From positions 124,001 to 188,000 of the forward strand of contig UQLA01000002.1 in NCBI GenBank assembly GCA_900541745.1: a stretch of DNA of 64,000 bases, given 5' to 3'. Below are positions 33,858-42,937 of this stretch, one piece after another. The notes under the pieces were generated by a model. The model worked only from the letters and a program-made list of their open reading frames with translations, ran no database searches and was not told where the DNA came from. Each line of letters starts with the position of its first letter. Positions within the stretch are counted from its first letter, which is position 1. The translations under genes were made by a program, and so were the position numbers. Origin of the DNA: an uncultured Collinsella sp. (GTDB taxonomy: Bacteria > Actinomycetota > Coriobacteriia > Coriobacteriales > Coriobacteriaceae).

Positions 33858-34040
33858 ATGGCTGACACCATCAAGATCAAGCAGGTCCGCAGCACCAACG
33901 GTTGCAAGCAGGATCAGGTCCGTACTGTCCGTGCCCTCGGTCTCCACAGGATCCGCGAGGTTCGCGAGATTGCTGACAACGAGTCCGTCCGCGGCATGAT
34001 CTTCAAGGTCAAGCACCTTGTCGAGATTGTAGAGGAGTAG
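33858..34040 (+). CDS. rpmD: 50S ribosomal protein L30
   Basis: The 60-residue product matches L30, with IKIKQVRSTNGCKQDQ and the LGLHRIREVREIADN motif. It starts two bases after the rpsE stop, with AAGGAG inside the end of rpsE, so translation is coupled. Confidence 0.96.
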   Translation: MADTIKIKQVRSTNGCKQDQVRTVRALGLHRIREVREIADNESVRGMIFKVKHLVEIVEE

Positions 34041-34043
34041 CAA

Positions 34044-34493
34044 ATGCAGCTTCACGATCTTACTCCCGCGCCCGGTTCCACCAAGAACCGCAAGCGCGTC
34101 GGCCGTGGCAATTCTTCGGGTCACGGCACCACTTCTGGCCGCGGCCAGAAGGGCCAGGGTTCCCGCTCTGGTGGCACCAAGGGTGCCGGCTTCGAGGGTG
34201 GCCAGACTCCGCTGGCTATGCGCCTGCCCAAGCTTCCCGGCTTCCGCAACCCCCGTCGTATCGAGTACACCGCTGTCAACGTCGAGCGTCTCGAGCGTAA
34301 GTTCGAGGACGGCGCTGTGATCGACGGTGCCGCTCTTAAGGCCGCTCGCATCACCAAGAGCGAGTTCGAGCCCGTCAAGGTGCTCGGCAATGGTGAGCTC
34401 ACCAAGAAGTTCACGGTCAAGGTCGACAAGGTCAGCGCCTCTGCGCAGGCCAAGATCGAGGCCGCCGGCGGAAAGGTCGAGCTGCCGTGCTAA
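34044..34493 (+). CDS. rplO: 50S ribosomal protein L15
   Basis: The 149-residue protein has the basic glycine-rich L15 N-terminus (GRGNSSGHGTTSGRGQKGQ) and the conserved FEGGQTPLAMRLPK. It stabilises 23S rRNA late in assembly. It starts three bases after rpmD and overlaps the start of secY. Confidence 0.97.
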   Translation: MQLHDLTPAPGSTKNRKRVGRGNSSGHGTTSGRGQKGQGSRSGGTKGAGFEGGQTPLAMRLPKLPGFRNPRRIEYTAVNVERLERKFEDGAVIDGAALKAARITKSEFEPVKVLGNGELTKKFTVKVDKVSASAQAKIEAAGGKVELPC

Positions 34494-35773
34494 ATGGTCT
34501 TAAGAATGCTTTCCGCATCAAAGAACTGCGCGAAAAGATTCTTTTTACCATAGCTATGCTCGTCGTGTACCGCATTGGTGCGCACGTTCCTGTGCCCGGC
34601 ATTCCCTTCCAGGGGATGCTGGGCCTTTTCTCGACCGGGAGCAACTCGGTCGCCGCAGGTGCTATGGCCCTCCTGAATCTTTTCTCTGGTGGCGCGTTGA
34701 GCTATGTCTCGGTGTTCTCTTTGGGCATCATGCCGTACATCACGAGCTCGATTATCCTCCAGATGCTCCAGGCCGTCGTGCCTTCCCTGCATGAGCTTGC
34801 CCGCGAGGGCGAGGTCGGTCAGACCAAGATTACGCAGTATTCGCGTTACCTCACCTTGGCTCTGGCTATCCTCAACTCCGTGGGTTACCTCTTCCTCTTT
34901 AAGAGCTTCGGCATTAGCTTCAACGGTGCCGGTGCTCCCGAGATCATCTTTGACCTCATGATCGTCGGTACGCTCACCGCGGGCGCCATGCTGATCATGT
35001 GGATTGGTGAGCTCATCACCCAGCGCGGTATCGGCAATGGCATGTCGCTGATCATCTTCGCGAACATCATGGCCGGTCTTCCGCAGGCGATCTTCTCCAG
35101 CACCGAGGGTAACGCCGGTGGCATCATCACCATGGTGATCATCTGCGCCATCATCCTGCTGGTTATCCCGCTGATCGTTTTCCTTGAGCGCGGCCAGCGC
35201 CGCATCCCGGTCTCCTACGCCAAGCGCGTCGTGGGCCGTCGCATGATGGGTGGCCAGACCACCTACCTGCCCATCAAGGTCAACACCGCGGGTGTCGTGC
35301 CGATCATCTTCGCTTCGGCGCTGCTGTACTTCCCGGCCCAGATTGCGGTGTTCTTCCCCGGCATCGGCTGGATCCAGGCAGTTGCCTCTGCGCTTTCGAC
35401 CGGTTGGCTCAACTGGGTGCTTAATGTTGTCCTCATCGTGTTCTTCGCGTACTTCTACACCTCCATGGTGTTCAACCCCGATGATACGGCCGACAACCTT
35501 AAGAAGCAGGGCGGCTTTATTCCGGGCGTCCGTCCGGGTAGGGCTACCGCGGCCTACATCAAGAACGCGCTCAACAAGATTACGCTTCCCAGCGCTGTCT
35601 TTTTGGCGCTCATCGCCATCGTGCCTTCGATCATCTTCTCCTTCACGGGTAACCATCTGATCCAGGCATTTGGCGGCACGTCCATCCTCATCATGGTCGG
35701 CGTCGTGCTCGACACGGTCGATAAGCTCGAAGGCCAGATCAAGATGTATGATTACGATGGATTCTTTAAATAG
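34487..35773 (+). CDS. secY: protein translocase channel subunit SecY
   Basis: The 428-residue protein has ten membrane helices and SecY motifs such as NAFRIKELREKILFT at the start and RIPVSYAKRVVGR in the cytoplasmic loop. It forms the Sec channel used by SecA, whose gene starts at 63764. The GTG start lies inside the last codons of rplO (seven-base overlap), which implies coupled translation; the N-terminal sequence fits the family only from this start. Confidence 0.96.
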   Translation: MLNGLKNAFRIKELREKILFTIAMLVVYRIGAHVPVPGIPFQGMLGLFSTGSNSVAAGAMALLNLFSGGALSYVSVFSLGIMPYITSSIILQMLQAVVPSLHELAREGEVGQTKITQYSRYLTLALAILNSVGYLFLFKSFGISFNGAGAPEIIFDLMIVGTLTAGAMLIMWIGELITQRGIGNGMSLIIFANIMAGLPQAIFSSTEGNAGGIITMVIICAIILLVIPLIVFLERGQRRIPVSYAKRVVGRRMMGGQTTYLPIKVNTAGVVPIIFASALLYFPAQIAVFFPGIGWIQAVASALSTGWLNWVLNVVLIVFFAYFYTSMVFNPDDTADNLKKQGGFIPGVRPGRATAAYIKNALNKITLPSAVFLALIAIVPSIIFSFTGNHLIQAFGGTSILIMVGVVLDTVDKLEGQIKMYDYDGFFK

Positions 35774-35791
35774 GCTAGAGGAGGATTGCTC

Positions 35792-36418
35792 ATGAACCTC
35801 GTATTGCTCGGAGCTCCGGGTGCCGGTAAGGGCACCGTCGCACAGGAGCTCGTCGCCGAGTTCGGCGTCGCTCACATTTCCACGGGCGACCTGCTGCGTG
35901 CTGCCGTCAAGGGTGGCACCGAGCTTGGTATTCAGGCTAAGAAGTACATGGACGCCGGTGAGCTCGTTCCCGACCAACTCGTTATCGACCTTGTCAAGGA
36001 GCGCCTTGCCGCCGATGACGCCCAGCAGGGTTTCATTCTCGATGGCTTCCCGCGCAACACCGCCCAGGCTGTGACGCTCGATTCCGAGCTCTCTGCCATG
36101 GGTCGCGAGATCGACTGCGCCCTTCTGGTCGACGTGGCCCCCGAGGTCATCATCGACCGTCTGTCTTCGCGTCGCACCTGCCGCGCCTGCGGTTACACCG
36201 GCACCGCTGCCGATGCTACCTGCCCCAAGTGTGGTGGCGAGATGTATCAGCGCGACGACGACAAGCCCGAGACCATTAAGAACCGTCTCGACGTTTACGA
36301 GAAGTCCACGAGCCCGCTCGTCGACTACTATCGTGGCCAGGGTCTGCTCAAGTCGGTCAACGGTGACCAGGCTCGCGAGACCGTGTACGGGGATGTCAAA
36401 GAGGCTCTCGGTCTATGA
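35792..36418 (+). CDS. adk: adenylate kinase (zinc-containing lid)
   Basis: The 208-residue enzyme has the P-loop GAPGAGKGT at 7-15, DGFPRN, and a long lid with four cysteines (C130, C133, C144, C147) that marks the zinc-binding type. It interconverts AMP, ADP and ATP. GAGGAGG precedes the ATG at 35792; a TTG two codons earlier is less likely. Its stop overlaps the map start by four bases. Confidence 0.97.
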   Translation: MNLVLLGAPGAGKGTVAQELVAEFGVAHISTGDLLRAAVKGGTELGIQAKKYMDAGELVPDQLVIDLVKERLAADDAQQGFILDGFPRNTAQAVTLDSELSAMGREIDCALLVDVAPEVIIDRLSSRRTCRACGYTGTAADATCPKCGGEMYQRDDDKPETIKNRLDVYEKSTSPLVDYYRGQGLLKSVNGDQARETVYGDVKEALGL

Positions 36419-37203
36419 TCAAGATTAAGTCTGCAACGCAAATCGAGCAGATGAAGAAGGCAGGAGCGCTATCTAAGATGGCGCTCCGCCACGTTGGAGC
36501 CATGGTTCGCCCTGGTGTTTCGACCTTTGAGCTTGATCAGCTTGCGGAGCAGATTATCCGCATGCATGGTGGCACCCCGGCCTTTAAAGGTTACGGCGGG
36601 TTCCCCGGTACCATCTGTGCATCGATTAACGATGCCGTGGTGCATGGTATTCCCAATCCCGACATGATCCTGCGTGATGGCGATATCATCTCCATCGATA
36701 CGGGAGCCGTTGTCGACGGTTGGGTCGGCGATAACGCTTGGACGTTTTTCGTCGGTACCCCCACGCCCGAGGCCAAGGCCCTGTGCGAGGTTACGCGAGA
36801 TTGCCTTAAGGCTGCCATCGAGCAGGCTGTTCCCGGTAACCATATTGGGGACATTGGTTATGCCGTCCAGTCCCTCGCCGAGTCTCACGGCTATGGCGTG
36901 CTTCGCGATTATGTGGGGCACGGTATTGGCCATGTGATGCACGAGGACCCCAACGTTCCAAATTATGGAAAGAAGGGGAGGGGCGTTCGTCTCCAGGCCG
37001 GTATGGTCATTGCCATCGAGCCGATGGTCACGATGGGATCCAATCATGTGAGCACGGGCTCCGATGGTTGGATCGTTACGACCAACGACCACCTGCCCGC
37101 CGCGCACTACGAGAACACCGTCGCCATCACCGATGACGGTCCGGTGATTCTCACCACCGACGCGCAAGGATCCTTGTGTTCGCTCCAGGGCGGAGAAATG
37201 TAA
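36415..37203 (+). CDS. map: methionine aminopeptidase type I
   Basis: The 262-residue enzyme shows the MetAP type I fold with metal ligands in SIDTGAVVDGWVGDNAWTF, GHGIGHVMHEDP and AIEPMV, plus the last Glu near AITDDGPVILT. It removes the initiator methionine. ATGA overlap with adk implies translational coupling. Confidence 0.96.
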   Translation: MIKIKSATQIEQMKKAGALSKMALRHVGAMVRPGVSTFELDQLAEQIIRMHGGTPAFKGYGGFPGTICASINDAVVHGIPNPDMILRDGDIISIDTGAVVDGWVGDNAWTFFVGTPTPEAKALCEVTRDCLKAAIEQAVPGNHIGDIGYAVQSLAESHGYGVLRDYVGHGIGHVMHEDPNVPNYGKKGRGVRLQAGMVIAIEPMVTMGSNHVSTGSDGWIVTTNDHLPAAHYENTVAITDDGPVILTTDAQGSLCSLQGGEM

Positions 37204-37239
37204 CAAGTTCCACGTAGTTGTGGAGCCATTACGAAGTTA

Positions 37240-37268
37240 TTACGATGCGTGCATACGTGTTGTAGAAT
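37240..37268 (+). promoter_or_regulatory. internal promoter upstream of infA
   Basis: TTACGA (37240-37245) and a good TAGAAT (37263-37268) are spaced by 17 bp, 40 bases before the infA start. It would give the infA-rpmJ-rpsM part its own transcription start. The -35 box is weak. Confidence 0.4.
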
Positions 37269-37307
37269 ACTCAATCGCTGTCGTTTTCTAGAGAAAGATG
37301 ATTGCTT

Positions 37308-37526
37308 GTGAAGAAGGAAGACGCAATTGAGCTCGAGGGTACGGTAAAGGAACCGCTGCCCAACGCCATGTTTAAGGTTGAGCTCGAGAACGGTCATTCG
37401 GTTCTGTGCAACATTTCTGGCAAGATCCGAATGAATTACATCCGTATTCTCCCCGGTGACAGGGTTGTCGTGGAGCTTTCCCCGTACGACCTGACCCGCG
37501 GCCGCATCACCTATCGCTATAAATAG
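37308..37526 (+). CDS. infA: translation initiation factor IF-1
   Basis: The 72-residue OB-fold protein has the IF-1 sequence KEDAIELEGTVKEPLPNAMF and ends LTRGRITYRYK. The GTG at 37308 gives the exact family length and is preferred over an upstream TTG. It binds the ribosomal A site during initiation. Confidence 0.95.
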   Translation: MKKEDAIELEGTVKEPLPNAMFKVELENGHSVLCNISGKIRMNYIRILPGDRVVVELSPYDLTRGRITYRYK

Positions 37527-37676
37527 CGGCACGCATACACGCACTCCTTTTCCGACTGCAGGCTTAGCTCAACCTACGGTCGGATTGTGTGTGAAGACCA
37601 GCCATAGTTTTAAACGCCTGCGGCTGGGCGAGTAGATAGTAGGGAAGTAGTTTGAGCGCTACCGAAAGGAAGAACG

Positions 37677-37790
37677 ATGAAGGTACGTCCTTCGGTCAAG
37701 AAGATGTGCGATAAGTGCAAAATCATTAGGCGCCATGGCAAGGTCCTCGTCATTTGCGAGAACCCCCGTCATAAGCAGCGTCAGGGTTAA
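37677..37790 (+). CDS. rpmJ: 50S ribosomal protein L36
   Basis: This 37-codon gene encodes MKVRPSVKKMCDKCKIIRRH and the rest of a normal L36, with the zinc ligands in CDKC and the later C and H. GAAAGGAAG precedes the ATG. The order infA-rpmJ-rpsM is the standard one. Confidence 0.97.
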   Translation: MKVRPSVKKMCDKCKIIRRHGKVLVICENPRHKQRQG

Positions 37791-37804
37791 GAGAGGAGAC
37801 TACG

Positions 37805-38179
37805 TTGGCCCGTATTAATGGTGTCGACCTCCCGCGTGAGAAGCGCGTTGAGATCGGTCTGACCTACATTTACGGCATCGGCCGCACCACTGCGACGAAG
37901 ATTTGCGTCGAGTGCAACGTTAACGTGGATACGCGCGTTAAGGACCTCACCGAGGATGAGGTTAACGCCATCCGCGATTATATCGACAAGAACCAGATCA
38001 TGGTTGAGGGTGACCTCCGCCGTGAGCGCAACCAGAACGTCAAGCGCCTTATGGACATCGGCTGCAACCGCGGCCTTCGTCACCGCAAGGGCCTCCCGGT
38101 CCGCGGCCAGCGCACCCACACTAACGCTCGTACCCGTAAGGGCCCGAAGCGTCAGATCGGTGCTAAGAAGAAGAAATAA
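37805..38179 (+). CDS. rpsM: 30S ribosomal protein S13
   Basis: The 124-residue protein starts ARINGVDLPREKRVEIGL and ends with the basic tail GPKRQIGAKKKK. It contacts the P-site tRNA and the large subunit. A TTG start follows AGAGGAG, an uncommon codon that the alignment to other S13 proteins demands. Confidence 0.96.
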   Translation: MARINGVDLPREKRVEIGLTYIYGIGRTTATKICVECNVNVDTRVKDLTEDEVNAIRDYIDKNQIMVEGDLRRERNQNVKRLMDIGCNRGLRHRKGLPVRGQRTHTNARTRKGPKRQIGAKKKK

Positions 38180-38193
38180 GGAGCGCTAGATAG

Positions 38194-38598
38194 ATGGCTA
38201 CTGCTAAGAAGAACGTTCGCGCTGCCCGTCTGAAGCGCGCGGACCGTAAGAACATTTCCGTGGGCCAGGCTCACATTCGTTCTACGTTCAACAACACGAT
38301 CGTTTCGATCACCGATCCCCAGGGCAACGTCATTTCCTGGAAGTCGGCTGGCCAGGTGGGCTTCAAGGGCTCCCGTAAGTCCACGCCGTTCGCTGCCCAG
38401 ATGGCTGCCGAGGCTGCTGCCAAGCAGGCCATGGAGCACGGCATGAAGAAGGTTTCCGTCTTCGTCAAGGGCCCCGGCTCCGGTCGTGAGACCGCCATCC
38501 GCTCCCTCCAGGCTGCTGGCCTCGAGGTCTCGAGCATCCAGGACAAGACCCCCATCCCGCACAACGGCTGCCGCCCCAAGAAGCGTCGCCGCGTGTAA
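38194..38598 (+). CDS. rpsK: 30S ribosomal protein S11
   Basis: The 134-residue protein has FNNTIVSITDPQGNVISW and the C-terminal IQDKTPIPHNGCRPKKRRRV signature. It forms part of the 30S platform. AAGGAG precedes the ATG by a short gap after rpsM. Confidence 0.97.
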   Translation: MATAKKNVRAARLKRADRKNISVGQAHIRSTFNNTIVSITDPQGNVISWKSAGQVGFKGSRKSTPFAAQMAAEAAAKQAMEHGMKKVSVFVKGPGSGRETAIRSLQAAGLEVSSIQDKTPIPHNGCRPKKRRRV

Positions 38599-38617
38599 CT
38601 GAAAGGATCGTATCAAT

Positions 38618-39214
38618 ATGGCAATCGACAGGACTCCTGTTCTTAAGCGCTGCCGTCAGCTCGGGATCGATCCCGCTGAGCTCGGTTACAGCAGCAAGAA
38701 GGAATCTATCCGTCAGCCCAAGCGCCGTCGCAAGGAATCTGAGTACGGCATGCAGCTGCGCGAGAAGCAGAAGGTCAAGTTCATCTATGGCGTTCTGGAG
38801 AAGCAGTTCCACGGCTACTTCAACAAGGCCCGTAAGATGAACGGCGTCACCGGTGAGAACCTCATGATCATCCTTGAGTCTCGCCTCGACAACGTCGTCT
38901 TCCGTCTTGGCTTCGCCCGCACCCGCAAAGAGGCTCGTCAGTCCGTCCGTCACGGTCACTTCACCGTGAACGGCAAGCGCGTGGACATCCCGTCCTACCG
39001 CGTCAAGGCCGGCGACGTCGTCGCTGTCGGCGAGAAGTTCCGTGACCTCCTCCCCATCAAGGAGGCTCTGATTTCCTCCGAGCGTTTCGAGGTCCCTGGC
39101 TGGCTCGAGGTCGATATCGAGAAGCTGTCTGGTAACGTGCTCGCTCTGCCGACGCGTGAGCAGATCAGCGGTGATATCAACGAGCAGCTCATCGTCGAGC
39201 TCTACTCTAAGTAG
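38618..39214 (+). CDS. rpsD: 30S ribosomal protein S4
   Basis: The 198-residue protein has the S4 RNA-binding domain (LESRLDNVVFRLGFARTR, RQSVRHGHFTVNG) and the usual C-terminus LIVELYSK. It initiates 16S folding and in many bacteria represses the alpha operon. GAAAGGA precedes the ATG. Confidence 0.97.
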   Translation: MAIDRTPVLKRCRQLGIDPAELGYSSKKESIRQPKRRRKESEYGMQLREKQKVKFIYGVLEKQFHGYFNKARKMNGVTGENLMIILESRLDNVVFRLGFARTRKEARQSVRHGHFTVNGKRVDIPSYRVKAGDVVAVGEKFRDLLPIKEALISSERFEVPGWLEVDIEKLSGNVLALPTREQISGDINEQLIVELYSK

Positions 39215-39246
39215 TCCATCCGGGCTGCTGAGGCTGGAGGTAATAC

Positions 39247-40188
39247 ATGTCAGAATTCATTAGGCCTCAGGTTCAGGTCGAAGAGATTAACGAGACGTCT
39301 GCTCGTGTCTCCGTCGAGCCGCTCGAGCGTGGCTACGGCGATACGCTGGGTAACTCCCTTCGTCGCGTTCTTCTGTCCTCGCTCGAGGGTGCCGCCGTCG
39401 AGGCTATTCAGATCGATGGCGCGCAGCACGAGTTCATGACCATCCCTAACATGGTCGAGGATGTCACCGACATCGTCCTGAATGTCAAGGGTCTTGTCTT
39501 CAGGGCTCTCGGCACGACCGACGAGGCGACCGCCACCATTTCGGTTGACGGCCCCTGCGAGGTCACCGGTGCGGACTTCTTTATTCCGTCCGAGTTTGAG
39601 CTGGTCAACCCCGAGCAGCACATCGCTACGCTCACCGAGGGTGGCCATCTCACCATGAGCATGCGCATCGGCTATGGCCGCGGCTATGTCTCTGGCGAGG
39701 CTAACAAGCGCGACAACGATCCCATCGGTGTGATCCACGTCGACTCGCTGTACTCGCCGGTGTCCCGTTGCGCCAAGCTCGTTGAGGCTTGCCGTGTCGG
39801 TCAGCACACCGACTACGACCGCCTTGTCCTCGAGATCGAGACCAATGGCTCCATCGCTCCGCGCGACGCCGTGGTCCAGGCTGCCAATATCATCAACCAG
39901 CATATGGCTGCCTTTATGAACCTTGCCGAGACCCCCGAGGTCGAGGAGGAGGCTTCGATCTTCGCTCCCGAGGTCACCAACGACAACGCCGAGCTGGACA
40001 AGCAGATCGAGGATCTGGACCTTTCCGTCCGTTCCTACAACTGCCTTAAGCGCGCCAGCATTCACTCGGTCCGTCAGCTCGTTGAGTTCTCGGAGAACGA
40101 TCTGCTTAACATCCGTAACTTCGGTGTTAAGTCGATCGAGGAAGTGAAGGACAAGCTTGAGTCCATGGGCCTGAGCCTGAAGGCTTAA
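39247..40188 (+). CDS. rpoA: RNA polymerase alpha subunit
   Basis: The 313-residue protein has the dimerising N-terminal domain (GYGDTLGNSLRRVLLSS) and a C-terminal domain with LDLSVRSYNCLKRA and RNFGVKSIEEVKDKL, which contacts UP elements and activators. GGAGG precedes the ATG. Length is typical for actinobacteria. Confidence 0.97.
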   Translation: MSEFIRPQVQVEEINETSARVSVEPLERGYGDTLGNSLRRVLLSSLEGAAVEAIQIDGAQHEFMTIPNMVEDVTDIVLNVKGLVFRALGTTDEATATISVDGPCEVTGADFFIPSEFELVNPEQHIATLTEGGHLTMSMRIGYGRGYVSGEANKRDNDPIGVIHVDSLYSPVSRCAKLVEACRVGQHTDYDRLVLEIETNGSIAPRDAVVQAANIINQHMAAFMNLAETPEVEEEASIFAPEVTNDNAELDKQIEDLDLSVRSYNCLKRASIHSVRQLVEFSENDLLNIRNFGVKSIEEVKDKLESMGLSLKA

Positions 40189-40218
40189 TGCTTCGCATAT
40201 TTGAGGAGAAACTAGACC

Positions 40219-40686
40219 ATGCGTCACAACGTTAAGAAGGGCCTGAAGCTCGGCACCGATGCGAGCCACACCAAGGCCATGAAGAAGAGCCTGGCCAAGG
40301 CCCTCTTCGAGAACGACCGCATCAAGACCACCGAGACCCGCGCTAAGGCGCTGCGTTCGGTCGTCGATCCGATCATCACCTGGGCCAAGAAGGGCGACCT
40401 GCACTCTCGTCGTCTGGCCATCGCCAAGCTCGGCGATAAGCAGCTCGTTGCCGAGATCTTCGACAAGGCTGCCCAGGGCATGTGGCAGGACCGCAACGGC
40501 GGTTACACCCGCATCATGAAGCTCGGTAACCGTAAGGGCGACAACGCTCCCATCGTTATCATGGAGCTCGTCACCGAGCCTTGCACGCCTAAGGCCAAGA
40601 AGGCTGCTCCGGCCCCCAAGAAGGCCGCTGCTCCCAAGAAGGTTGAGGCTGTCGAGGAGGCTCCTGCTGAGGAGACCGCTGAGTAG
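40219..40686 (+). CDS. rplQ: 50S ribosomal protein L17
   Basis: The 155-residue protein begins with the L17 core (RHNVKKGLKLGTDASHTKAM) through about residue 115. It ends in a 35-residue Ala/Lys/Pro/Glu-rich tail not present in the shortest L17 proteins. It is the last gene before the operon terminator. GAGGAG precedes the ATG. Confidence 0.96.
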   Translation: MRHNVKKGLKLGTDASHTKAMKKSLAKALFENDRIKTTETRAKALRSVVDPIITWAKKGDLHSRRLAIAKLGDKQLVAEIFDKAAQGMWQDRNGGYTRIMKLGNRKGDNAPIVIMELVTEPCTPKAKKAAPAPKKAAAPKKVEAVEEAPAEETAE

Positions 40687-40712
40687 ACAATCTGTCTGCA
40701 TAGGCTATATTC

Positions 40713-40744
40713 GAGGGGTACGTTCGCGTACCCCTCTTTTTTTG
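40713..40744 (+). terminator. rho-independent terminator of the ribosomal operon
   Basis: A ten-base stem GAGGGGTACG/CGTACCCCTC with a TTCG tetraloop is followed by a run of Ts. It lies 26 bases after the rplQ stop and is the clearest terminator in the window. Confidence 0.9.
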
Positions 40745-40778
40745 TCGCGATACCGTTGATTGTTTGTTGGGAGCGCCC

Positions 40779-41603
40779 ATGACCGCGCCGTCTGATTTCA
40801 ATTCGATTCCAGAGCTCGATGCCACGCTCGTATTCTGTGTTGCCTATGACGGTTCGTCCTATAGCGGCTTTGCGGAGCAGCCGGGGCAAACGACGGTTGC
40901 AGGCGAGCTGCGCCGCGCTATCGAGACGCTGCTGCGCCGCTCGATCGATCTGACGTGTGCGGGGCGCACTGATGCCGGTGTGCATGCGGTGGCGCAGTAC
41001 ATCAGCGTGCCCGTAACGGACGCTGAGCTTGCTCTGACGCGCCGTAGGTGGCTGAGGGCTATGGATGCCCTCCTGCCCAAAGATATCGCCATAAACGAGG
41101 TCTACAAGGCCCGTAAAGGCTTTTCTGCACGCTTTGATGCGCGTTCCCGTACGTATACGTACCGTATTGCCGATCGCGACGCGCGCCCCGTGCTCTCGCG
41201 CGGCGCGGTGTGGTGGCATCGCTACCCCTTGGATGTCGATGCCATGGCTGCCGCGTGCCCTGCGCTCTTGGGCGAGCAGGACTTTAAAAGCTTTTGCAAG
41301 GTCGCCTCTGCCGTGGGCAAGCCTACGCACCGCTGCGTGATGCGTGCCGAGTTTGGCCACGAGGCCGCTTTTGGCGAGGATATCCTGACGTTTACCATCG
41401 AGGGCAACGCATTTTTACATTCGATGGTGCGCACTATTGTGGGCACGCTCGTGGAGATCGGCATGCATCGCCGCGGTCCCCAGTGGATGCGCGAGGTCAT
41501 TGATGCCTGCGACCGTACCGCTGCGGGTCCCACGGCGCCTGCCTGCGGCCTTACGTTTATGGGTGTGGATTACGACCCCGACGAGCTTGTCGTGCTCGAC
41601 TAG
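40779..41603 (+). CDS. truA: tRNA pseudouridine(38-40) synthase TruA
   Basis: The 274-residue enzyme has the TruA catalytic motif CAGRTDAGVHAVAQ with its Asp, and AYDGSSYSGFAEQPG at the start. It modifies uridines in the anticodon stem-loop. The ATG at 40779 follows GGGAGCG. It has its own unit behind the ribosomal terminator, a common location for truA. Confidence 0.95.
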   Translation: MTAPSDFNSIPELDATLVFCVAYDGSSYSGFAEQPGQTTVAGELRRAIETLLRRSIDLTCAGRTDAGVHAVAQYISVPVTDAELALTRRRWLRAMDALLPKDIAINEVYKARKGFSARFDARSRTYTYRIADRDARPVLSRGAVWWHRYPLDVDAMAAACPALLGEQDFKSFCKVASAVGKPTHRCVMRAEFGHEAAFGEDILTFTIEGNAFLHSMVRTIVGTLVEIGMHRRGPQWMREVIDACDRTAAGPTAPACGLTFMGVDYDPDELVVLD

Positions 41604-41764
41604 GGGAGTGCTCGGCGCGTCCGTACCTGGCACATACTATGTGTGAGCTGCGCGTGTGCAACATCTGTTCTTGGCGTGCAACATGTTAGGCGGCTCGTTG
41701 CTTTTATAGCTCGGGTGTACCATGAACGACGGTTTGATTTGGCGCTGTCGAGAGGACGGAAAAC

Positions 41765-42805
41765 TTGGTTCGACGTGGTTCGCATCCGCGACTTTCGGTG
41801 ATCCTTATTGTCGAGGGTTCGCCCAGCTATGCGATGCGCGCGCTCGAGAGCGTCCAGAACCAAGACCTCTATGACCTGCAAATTGTCGTGGTTTGTCGCG
41901 ACGTTGCGCCGGGCGTGCACCATTCGCTCGAAGTTGCCGCCGGCAGGGATATTCACATCGATTTGATTGACGTCGAGGATTCGGCGCGCGGAGCATGTCT
42001 CAAGGCCGGTTTTGCCGCCTCGCGTGGATTGCAGATTGTCGCCATGAATGCCGACGAGTGGTTTGCCCCACAGTCCCTTTCCAAGATGCTTGATGTTGCG
42101 TGCGATACTGCGGCAGACATGGTGATTCCCACGGCATCGCTCGACCGCTACGATGCTCATCGTGAGCGCCATTCGCGCGTACTGGATGCCACCTCTCTTG
42201 CGATCGATGATCGTGCCTCTTTGGCGGCTGGTCTGTCTCAGATGATTTCCGGCGGCCTGATTGCCCAGACTTCCGGTGTGATGTGCAGCCGCTCGTTGTT
42301 CGAGACGTGCTTGTCGCGCGACCGTGCGCTTCGCTCGATTGGGTTTATGACATGCGCCCTTTCGCAGGCGCAGCGCATATCCGGGTGTGGTGGCGCCTGT
42401 TTCCATACGGTGGCGCCACAGCTTACAGATGCTTTTGACCCCACATTGTTTGCCAAGCTTACCGATGACGCCCGGGCGCTCGATGAGCTTACTGATTCGC
42501 TTGTAGAGGCGGGCGGTGGCACGCAGCTAAAGGTTGCGAGCCATATGTTTTACTTTGCCGGGCTGGTCGCCTGCATCGAAAATTTGTGCTTGAGCCCGCA
42601 TGGGGTTTCTTCAATCGAGCGTTCCGCTCGTATGCGTGATATGCTCGAGGCATCTCGAACTCGTCAGATGGCCGCGGCACTCAAGGATAACCATCGTGGA
42701 CTCGGCCTGTTGTTTGGACCGATTGCCAGTGCCAAGCCTGCACGTTGCGTGATGTATACGCACCTGGCCGCTTTTTTTAACCGGACGGGCGTCAAAACTG
42801 CTTAA
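41765..42805 (+). CDS. GT2-like glycosyltransferase-domain protein
   Basis: The 346-residue protein begins like family 2 glycosyltransferases (LSVILIVEGSPSYAMRALESVQNQDLYDLQIVVVC). It has MNADEWFAPQSL where the nucleotide-binding DxD would be, so the acidic motif is altered to NADE. The C-terminal half lacks membrane helices and clear family motifs. A TTG start after GAGGACGGA is likely. It could be a diverged glycosyltransferase of envelope polysaccharide synthesis or a non-catalytic relative. No sugar genes are adjacent. Confidence 0.6.
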   Translation: MVRRGSHPRLSVILIVEGSPSYAMRALESVQNQDLYDLQIVVVCRDVAPGVHHSLEVAAGRDIHIDLIDVEDSARGACLKAGFAASRGLQIVAMNADEWFAPQSLSKMLDVACDTAADMVIPTASLDRYDAHRERHSRVLDATSLAIDDRASLAAGLSQMISGGLIAQTSGVMCSRSLFETCLSRDRALRSIGFMTCALSQAQRISGCGGACFHTVAPQLTDAFDPTLFAKLTDDARALDELTDSLVEAGGGTQLKVASHMFYFAGLVACIENLCLSPHGVSSIERSARMRDMLEASRTRQMAAALKDNHRGLGLLFGPIASAKPARCVMYTHLAAFFNRTGVKTA

Positions 42806-42937
42806 GACGGCTATGTTCGAAACAATCTTGCATGGAATTGTTTCGAAATGCGTTCTTATTCACAAATACCATCAAATAGCGCTAAACTATTCAATTACTG
42901 ATTGATTGTCTCCGCCATCTATGGAGTGAGGTTTTGT

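Noticed and set aside
34490..35977. Minus-strand open frame opposite secY and adk
   Set aside because: It is highly charged His/Asp-rich shadow sequence of membrane-protein codons; secY and adk are unambiguous.
37527..37676. tRNA-like sequence between infA and rpmJ (TCCGACTG...CGGTCGGA)
   Set aside because: It makes a single hairpin but no cloverleaf, anticodon stem or T-loop.
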